Shown here one piece after another: positions 16,238 through 20,514 of a stretch of 20,514 bases of DNA (positions are counted from its first letter, which is position 1; every line of letters begins with the position of its first letter). Made by a program: the position numbers and the translations under genes. The notes below the pieces were generated by a model. It was not told where the DNA came from. It saw nothing but the letters and a program-made list of their open reading frames with translations, and searched no databases. Source of the stretch: Synechococcaceae bacterium WB4_1_0192 (GTDB lineage Bacteria; Cyanobacteriota; Cyanobacteriia; PCC-6307; Cyanobiaceae); the NCBI GenBank assembly GCA_009926195.1, contig RFPK01000011.1:1-20514 (forward strand). The letters are read 5' to 3'.

Positions 16238-16531
16238 TCATGCAGCCTGGTCCGACCCGGCATCAGCATCTGCCCACGCGGTCGCCGCAGCAGCCTGATG
16301 ATCGGACTCCTCGAGCAGGTTGCGGCAGTCCGCCAGCAGCACGGCCACCTGATCGAGGCGCCGCAGTTCCTCGGCATCAGGCTCCTCGGGCATGGTCAGG
16401 CGATCGAGCTGTAAGGCCATCGCCTCCAGGCGCTGCTCCAGCTTCACCAGGCGCTGCGAGAGAGCCGCGACGGTCTGCGCGAGGTCCTCGGTGGTGCGGG
16501 TGATCCGGAAGGACACCGATTCGCCGGTCAT
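16238..16531 (-). CDS. Coiled-coil protein, unknown function
   Basis: A 97-residue protein. The ATG at 16531 is preferred because the sequence upstream of it lacks helix-type composition. The N-terminal part (TEDLAQTVAALSQRLVKLEQRLEAMALQLDRL) has a clear heptad pattern with Leu and Val in a and d positions. A second acidic helix (DAEELRRLDQVAVLLADCRNLLEESD) follows, then an Ala/Asp-rich tail. Such short coiled coils are often oligomer scaffolds, but the partner is unknown. It is divergent from the AbrB-like gene with about 107 nt between starts, and is likely co-transcribed with the smaller gene downstream. Confidence 0.6.
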   Translation of the reverse strand: MTGESVSFRITRTTEDLAQTVAALSQRLVKLEQRLEAMALQLDRLTMPEEPDAEELRRLDQVAVLLADCRNLLEESDHQAAAATAWADADAGSDQAA

Positions 16532-16638
16532 GGCCTGCAGGCAACTGACACCGATCACACCACAGGGGCGGACCGTTCTCAAGCTGAGGGCAGCCGCTGG
16601 GCCAGCAGACTTGAACAACCAAACCCCAGCCGGCCGCC

Positions 16639-17157
16639 ATGGCACCCGCGCTCAACCTGATCGCCTATCTGCTGGCGGGACTGGGTGGCGGGCTGCTGGC
16701 CCTGCGCAGCGGCATCCCAGCAGCACCCCTGGCTGGAGCGCTGCTCGGGGCCGGCCTGGTGAGCATGAGCGGGCGGCTGGAGGCCGCCCAGTGGCCGGGC
16801 GGCACCCGCACCCTGCTGGAGATCGCCATCGGCACCGTGATCGGCACCAGCCTGACCCCTGCGGCCATCAGCGACCTGCGCCAGCTGTGGCGGCCGGCCG
16901 TGGTGATCACACTCAGCCTGATTCTCACCGGCCTGGTGGTGGCGATCGGCTGCAGCCGGCTGCTGGGAGTGGATCCGGTGGTGGCCCTGCTGGGCGCCGC
17001 ACCGGGGGGCATCAGCGGCATGAGCCTGGTGGGGGCCGAGTTCGGCGTGGGGGCAGCGGTGGCGAGCCTGCATGCGGTGCGCCTGATCACGGTGCTGCTG
17101 GTGCTGCCGATCGCCGTGCGCCTGATGCTCGGTCAGCAGGCCACCCCCCCTGGATAG
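16639..17157 (+). CDS. AbrB-family integral membrane protein (single-unit form)
   Basis: A 172-residue membrane protein with five or so hydrophobic segments, including LIAYLLAGLGGGLLALRSG, APLAGALLGAGLV, VVITLSLILTGLVVAIG, VALLGAAPGGISGMSLVGAEFG and LITVLLVLPIAVRLML. The G-A-A-P-G-G-I-S-x-M stretch and the glycine-rich first helix are typical of the AbrB transporter-like family (not the AbrB DNA-binding protein). Many relatives have two such units in one chain of about 350 residues; this has one, so it probably dimerises. The substrate is unknown. It is followed on the same strand by the secreted protein 59 nt later. Confidence 0.78.
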   Translation: MAPALNLIAYLLAGLGGGLLALRSGIPAAPLAGALLGAGLVSMSGRLEAAQWPGGTRTLLEIAIGTVIGTSLTPAAISDLRQLWRPAVVITLSLILTGLVVAIGCSRLLGVDPVVALLGAAPGGISGMSLVGAEFGVGAAVASLHAVRLITVLLVLPIAVRLMLGQQATPPG

Positions 17158-17179
17158 GGGCAGCCGACCTCGATACGGT

Positions 17180-17208
17180 GGGGCCGCCGCCCCGATCCGG
17201 CGCCTTTT
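17180..17208 (+). terminator. Weak terminator-like hairpin after the AbrB-type gene
   Basis: A 5-bp stem ggggc with gcccc around the loop cgcc (17180-17193) is followed about ten bases later by ttttt (17204-17208). The distance to the T-run is longer than usual, so it would be an inefficient terminator at best. Confidence 0.3.
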
Positions 17209-17216
17209 TCGATCCG

Positions 17217-17654
17217 ATGCTCCCCCGTCGCTTGCTCCACCCACCCCTGACCCGGCTGGCCGCATCCCTGCCACTGGCACTGCTGGCCTGGAGCGGCCTC
17301 AGCCTGAGCACCAGCCGGGTCGAAGCGGAATCGATGATGGTTGCAGGGACCCCCGGCGCCAAAGGAGCGCAGGTGTACTGCTACATGCGCGGCGCCGGCA
17401 ACAGCCACGATGTGAGCTGGCAGGCCGCCTACGCCCTGATCAAGCGGCAGAGCGCCAGCATGTTCAAGACGTCGCCTGAACATGCGGCGGTGATGATCAC
17501 CGAAGCGGTGGTGCAGAACCCGGGCAGCTACCCAGACTGCGGCAAGTATCTCGGCAGCCTGTTTGAGAAGGCCGCGATCCGCGACAAGGAAGCGGCGGCC
17601 GCCGCCGAGTCCCGCGAGGCCACGCCGCCGCCGAGCCGCCCCGGCAACTTGTGA
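17217..17654 (+). CDS. Secreted protein of unknown function with two conserved cysteines
   Basis: A 145-residue protein. The N-terminus (RRLLHPPLTRLAASLPLALLAWSGLSL) is a typical signal sequence with a likely cut after VEA (about residue 37), so the protein is exported. The mature part contains YCYMRGAGNSHDVSWQAAY, LIKRQSASMFKTSPEHAAVMITEAVVQNPG and YPDCGKYLGSL, with the two Cys able to form a disulfide. An Ala/Glu-rich and Pro-rich tail ends the chain. The first ATG after the AbrB stop (17217) is used because it opens directly into the signal sequence. It matches in memory a picocyanobacterial family (possibly DUF6554), not checked. It overlaps the lipoprotein gene by 4 nt. Confidence 0.72.
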   Translation: MLPRRLLHPPLTRLAASLPLALLAWSGLSLSTSRVEAESMMVAGTPGAKGAQVYCYMRGAGNSHDVSWQAAYALIKRQSASMFKTSPEHAAVMITEAVVQNPGSYPDCGKYLGSLFEKAAIRDKEAAAAAESREATPPPSRPGNL

Positions 17655-18127
17655 TCGTGCTGCAACGCTCCACACGGTTCACCAGCCGCAGCGCGGTTCC
17701 CGCAGGGCTCGGACTGGCCCTGCTTCTCAGCGCCTGCGGGCCTGAACCCCCGGCCGACCCGGAGGCTGCAGGCCCTCGCCGCGATGCCTGCCTGAAGGAG
17801 GTGGTGATCGACCAGATCACGGCAGCGATCCAACGCTGCGATGCCGTGGTGGCAGCGCACCCGAGCCAGCCCCAGCCGCGCAATGAACGGGCCCTGCTGC
17901 TCAGCCTGGCCGGCCGCAGCGAGGAGGCCTGCCGAGACAGCCTGGCCGCAGCGCGACTGCTGGCAAGGGTGCCGGCCAAGCCAGCACCCGATCCGGCACT
18001 GGTGGAGGAAATCCGCCTACGCCGGCAGAGCTGCATCGACTGGCAGGGCAGCGAAGCACGGCGGCTCACCACTCCGCCAACAGGCGGCGCACCATCTGCG
18101 GCAACCCCTGGCGCGCCAGGGCGGTAG
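17651..18127 (+). CDS. Putative lipoprotein
   Basis: A 158-residue protein starting at GTG 17651, whose last bases overlap the preceding stop (GTGA), which implies translational coupling. The signal ends in a lipobox, LLSACG, so the Cys becomes lipidated and anchors the protein in the membrane. The body (DACLKEVVIDQITAAIQRCDAVVAAHPSQPQPRNERALLLSLAGRSEEACRDSL) resembles one or two tetratricopeptide-like helix pairs, with Cys at both ends. The Pro/Thr/Ala-rich last 20 residues lie within the convergent helicase gene over 62 nt and have low-complexity character. The real end may therefore be shorter, or the overlap may mark another faulty junction. Confidence 0.68.
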   Translation: MIVLQRSTRFTSRSAVPAGLGLALLLSACGPEPPADPEAAGPRRDACLKEVVIDQITAAIQRCDAVVAAHPSQPQPRNERALLLSLAGRSEEACRDSLAAARLLARVPAKPAPDPALVEEIRLRRQSCIDWQGSEARRLTTPPTGGAPSAATPGAPGR

Positions 18128-19640
18128 CGCGCCGGTTCAAGACAAGATCGATCCGCTCCGCCTTACTGGCGATCAGGGCATCGACCAGTTGATCCGCCAC
18201 GCCGAGCTGCAGCCAGTGGCATTGCAAGGGCGCCTGCATGCCGATGCGATGGCAGCGATCTTCCGCCTGTTCCGCATCGCCAGGGGTCCAGGGGCGCTCC
18301 AGCAACACCACATGGCGAGATCGCTGCAGATTGAAGCCCAGGCCACCGGCGCCGTAGGTGCAGATCAACAGCGAATGTTCGCCGGCCTGGAACGCATCGA
18401 CCAGGGCCTGACGCTGCGGCGGCCGCAGACGGCCCGTGAGCAGGGCACCGCCCAGACGAGCCTGCAGCAGCTCGGCGGTGGCGACAAAAGCCGTGAACAC
18501 CACGACCGGTTCACCGCGGCTGATCAGACCGGCGATCAGGCTCTCGGCGGCGGGCAGCTTGTATTCCGCCGCGATCTGGCGCAGGGCGGTGAACACGGCC
18601 AGGGCCTCGGCATCGCGCCGCACCACACCGGCGGCGGCACGGCGGCGGTAGTCGTCGACCACCAACTGCAGCCGGTGCTGAAAGCCAAGCCCCTCCGCTT
18701 CCGTGAGCGCCAGGGGCAGCAGCTGGCGCTGCTTGGGGGGCAGATCCAGACAATCCGCCTTGCGGCGGTGCAGCAGCAGTGGGCGGGTGAGACGCTGAAG
18801 CTCCGGGAGGTTGGTGGCGCCAACGGCCTGCCAGCGGCGCACACCGCCGCTCTCACTCCAGTGCCCCTGGCAGTAGCGCTCCTCGAAGGCCCGCTGATCA
18901 CGCCCCAGGGGATGGCCGATCGCGGCCAGCAGGGGAAACAACTGGGCTGGTCGACCGTTCTTCATCGGCGTGCCACTCAGGAGCCAGGCCGCCCGCAGCC
19001 GCGGATGGCGGGCCAGGCGCAGAAAGGCCTGGCTGCGGGCCGCACTCAGGTTCTGGGCGTAATGGGCCTCATCGGCGATCAGCACGGTGCCCGCAGGCGG
19101 CAGATCCGCCGGCAAGCGGGCCCAGCTGAGCAGGTGAATGCGCAGCTCCAGGGCAGCGGCCTCCTGACGCCAGTGCGTGTGCAACCCCGCCGGTGCGATC
19201 ACGACGATGCGGCAGTCGGCGGTGCGCACCAGCGCCCGGGCCGCCACCAGGGCGGTGAGGGTCTTGCCCAGGCCCATCGCATCGGCCAGCACGGCACCAC
19301 GGCGGGCCAGCAACCAGCGCACGGCTGCCCGCTGGTGGGCGAACAGGCGGCGCCCATCGGCCAGGGGCTGATCCAGCGCGGCGGCCTGCACCAGCTGGCG
19401 GTGGGGCGGCAGCGGCGGCAACGGCTGCTCCAGCCAGGTGAGCCACTGGCTCAGGTCAGGCTCGAGGCTGAAGCGCGAACCGAAGTCGCGCCGGAGCACC
19501 GCCGCGGCCTCCAGGGGAAACTGCCAGCAGCCGCGGCGCGACAACCAGACCCCCCGCGGACGCACCGCCCGCAGCTGCGCCTGGGTGACGGGATCAAACG
19601 GCAGGAGGACCTCAATGCTGCCGGCCGGGCCGAGGCGCAT
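18066..19640 (-). CDS. SNF2-family DNA-dependent ATPase/helicase
   Basis: A 524-residue protein with all main superfamily 2 motifs: LFAHQRAAVRWLL (Q-like), Walker A DAMGLGKT (120-127), IVVIAPAGL, DEAH-box IADEAHY (188-194), SGTPMKN (222-228), the PP-x-x-R block LRPPQR, motif V TYGAGGLGFNLQ and motif VI QAEDRCHRIGM (458-468). The compact form and the HRIGM ending resemble the SMARCAL1/ZRANB3-like branch, which in eukaryotes anneals strands and remodels stalled forks. Bacterial relatives are poorly characterised. The N-terminal 90 residues contain a GVWLSRRGCWQFPL block like the HARP-type region of that branch. It is divergent from an HNH nuclease gene and ends inside the convergent lipoprotein gene. 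Confidence 0.88.
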   Translation of the reverse strand: MRLGPAGSIEVLLPFDPVTQAQLRAVRPRGVWLSRRGCWQFPLEAAAVLRRDFGSRFSLEPDLSQWLTWLEQPLPPLPPHRQLVQAAALDQPLADGRRLFAHQRAAVRWLLARRGAVLADAMGLGKTLTALVAARALVRTADCRIVVIAPAGLHTHWRQEAAALELRIHLLSWARLPADLPPAGTVLIADEAHYAQNLSAARSQAFLRLARHPRLRAAWLLSGTPMKNGRPAQLFPLLAAIGHPLGRDQRAFEERYCQGHWSESGGVRRWQAVGATNLPELQRLTRPLLLHRRKADCLDLPPKQRQLLPLALTEAEGLGFQHRLQLVVDDYRRRAAAGVVRRDAEALAVFTALRQIAAEYKLPAAESLIAGLISRGEPVVVFTAFVATAELLQARLGGALLTGRLRPPQRQALVDAFQAGEHSLLICTYGAGGLGFNLQRSRHVVLLERPWTPGDAEQAEDRCHRIGMQAPLQCHWLQLGVADQLVDALIASKAERIDLVLNRRATALARQGLPQMVRRLLAEW

Positions 19641-19728
19641 CAGACAGCGGCTGGCCGTGCGGGACGGGGCAGTGCGGGACAGGGAAGCGGCGAGGAGCTA
19701 CTGCCCACCAGCCTCACACACATACCTC

Positions 19729-19756
19729 AATCTACGCCAGATGGAGGTAAAGGCAA
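19729..19756 (-). promoter_or_regulatory. Candidate promoter of the SNF2 gene
   Basis: On the minus strand ttgcct and tagatt are separated by 16 bases, in an AT-richer stretch about 90 nt before the SNF2 ATG. The match to a sigma-70 promoter is only moderate. A tandem gtgcgggac repeat (19657 and 19672) lies between it and the gene. Confidence 0.3.
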
Positions 19757-19844
19757 GGACTGCGATCAACCAGGAAAAATGCAGCCTTCGACACATTGAC
19801 AATCCAGGCACTCCAGGCAGACTCGTTGCAACCGAGCTGATCGG

Positions 19845-20318
19845 ATGCACGCCAGGGATGCGGTGTTCCTTGAGGATCTGTGCCCTAAATTTCGCGCCCG
19901 ACGCTGGAGGCAATCCCTCCATTCCTTCACACACGAAACCTGCATTTACTGCGGCAATCCCTCTGAGTCCATCGATCACCTCCACCCACAGAGCCGCGGC
20001 GGCCTGAGTGTGACCGAGAACTGCGTGCCGGCCTGCCTGGCCTGCAATGGCCGCAAGAGCGACGCCGATGCCTTTGAGTGGTACCGGCGCCAGCGCTTCT
20101 ACGACCCACGCCGGGCGATGGCGATCCGCGCCTGGATGGAAGGCGATCTACGCCTGGCGATGCGCCTGCTGCAATGGGCCACTCCGAGCCTGGCAGCCAG
20201 TCCGACCCAGACAGCCCTTCCAACCCAGACAGCCCTTCCGACCCGGACCGCCGCGCCGAGACGATCGACGGCCCCAGCCCTGAACAACGAGCCACCGCTG
20301 GCCTGGCAGCCGGCCTGA
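19845..20318 (+). CDS. HNH endonuclease family protein
   Basis: A 157-residue protein. The metal-finger HNH motif is clear: Cys33-x-x-Cys36 (CIYCG), Asp44-His45 in SIDHLHPQSRGG, Asn59 in TENC and Cys64-x-x-Cys67-Asn68 (ACLACNG), followed by KSDADAFEWYRRQRFYDPRRAMAIRAWMEGDL. The fold cuts DNA with a divalent metal, and the paired cysteines hold a structural zinc. Single-domain HNH proteins of this type are common in cyanobacteria and their targets are mostly unknown. The C-terminus has an 18-base tandem repeat encoding TQTALP units, which looks like a recent expansion. A ttgaca sits about 45 nt upstream but has no good -10. It is divergent from the SNF2 gene. Confidence 0.87.
   Translation: MHARDAVFLEDLCPKFRARRWRQSLHSFTHETCIYCGNPSESIDHLHPQSRGGLSVTENCVPACLACNGRKSDADAFEWYRRQRFYDPRRAMAIRAWMEGDLRLAMRLLQWATPSLAASPTQTALPTQTALPTRTAAPRRSTAPALNNEPPLAWQPA
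20205..20249 (+). repeat. 18-bp tandem repeat in the HNH gene tail
   Basis: Two 18-base copies (20205-20222 and 20223-20240) differ only in the last base, and a half copy follows. In frame they encode TQTALP-TQTALP-TRTAAP. The unit length is a multiple of three, so copy number can vary without frameshift. Confidence 0.85.
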
Positions 20319-20326
20319 GGTCACAC

Positions 20327-20506
20327 TCACCAGACGCGGCAGGCGGCGCTGCCGTGATGCCTCGCACAGATATCGGCCTGGGCAACGGGCTGCTCAGGGG
20401 CCAGCAGCAATGCAGCGCCCAGAAGCGCCGTCACCACGATCAGGGCCCGGGCACCGGAGCGGGCCAGAACAGCACGGCAGCAGGTCGCGGGAAGCACCTC
20501 CGGCAT
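20327..20506 (-). CDS. Small secreted protein with two cysteines (59 residues)
   Basis: An ORF on the minus strand shorter than common cut-offs. From the ATG at 20506 it encodes a basic N-terminus, a hydrophobic stretch ALIVVTALLGAALLLA and a cleavage-like site VAQA, followed by a mature peptide of only 15 residues, DICARHHGSAACRVW. The signal-peptide layout followed by a compact Cys/His-containing tail argues for a real exported peptide. The frame stays open to the window edge, so the true start could be further upstream. It converges with the HNH gene, with 8 nt between stops. Function unknown. Confidence 0.55.
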   Translation of the reverse strand: MPEVLPATCCRAVLARSGARALIVVTALLGAALLLAPEQPVAQADICARHHGSAACRVW

Positions 20507-20514
20507 GCCGGAGG

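Noticed and set aside
17841..19799. 652-codon plus-strand open frame opposite the SNF2 gene
   Set aside because: The minus strand carries all helicase motifs in order; the plus frame is Gln/Gly-rich shadow.

Overview
The window looks like chromosomal DNA of a GC-rich picocyanobacterium (Cyanobium or freshwater/halotolerant Synechococcus type). The evidence is the cyanobacterial neighbourhood glmS, psaC remnant, acpP, fabF, tktA, thiC; an NdhS-type photosynthetic NDH-1 subunit; a cyanobacterial-type ThiC; cyanobacterial RuvB and SmpB; and several small proteins of the kind found in picocyanobacteria. Coding is dense, with many 4-bp ATGA/GTGA gene overlaps, and almost no mobile DNA is visible.

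Layout. 1-2763: rnc (5' end outside the window) ends 1 nt from the convergent ndhS. A rimM 5' fragment then runs into a short piece of unknown origin and then into manC lacking its N-terminus. 2761-2974: two hairpins sharing an almost identical apical loop sit directly behind the manC stop and the original glmS stop. 2868-4791: glmS (minus) with a lost and frameshifted C-terminal segment, preceded by a 13-codon psaC stump. 4932-8580: acpP, fabF, tktA (plus) with an intrinsic terminator. 8581-8898: a comparatively AT-rich gap with one possible tiny membrane-protein ORF. 8899-11171: thiC (minus) with its terminator, a TPP riboswitch leader and an upstream HEAT-repeat gene. 11225-11880: a Phd/VapC-type toxin-antitoxin pair. 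11894-14998 (minus): ruvB, TPR protein, M20 amidohydrolase and a small membrane protein, with overlapping stops and starts and a fused TPR/amidohydrolase junction. 15083-15580: smpB. 15597-16531: three small minus-strand ORFs. 16639-18127: AbrB-like membrane protein, a secreted protein and a lipoprotein. 18066-19640: SNF2-family helicase (minus), divergent from an HNH endonuclease (19845-20318). 20327-20506: a 59-residue secreted protein (minus) too short for standard ORF cut-offs.

How the genes connect. acpP and fabF form the fatty-acid elongation core. tktA uses thiamine pyrophosphate, while the facing thiC makes the thiamine pyrimidine and is under TPP riboswitch control. rnc, rimM, smpB and ruvB are RNA, ribosome and DNA housekeeping genes.

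The most striking observation is that at least four loci carry deletion-type junctions with no insertion sequence at the break: rimM/unknown/manC, glmS, psaC and TPR/amidohydrolase. PsaC, GlmS and RimM are core functions in cyanobacteria, so the likeliest explanation is an assembly or amplification artefact, or second intact copies elsewhere. Genuine genome damage or rearrangement is not excluded by sequence alone. The most interesting candidate for real undescribed biology is the pair of 3'-end hairpins with a conserved apical loop. No CRISPR array, prophage, insertion sequence, tRNA or rRNA was seen.
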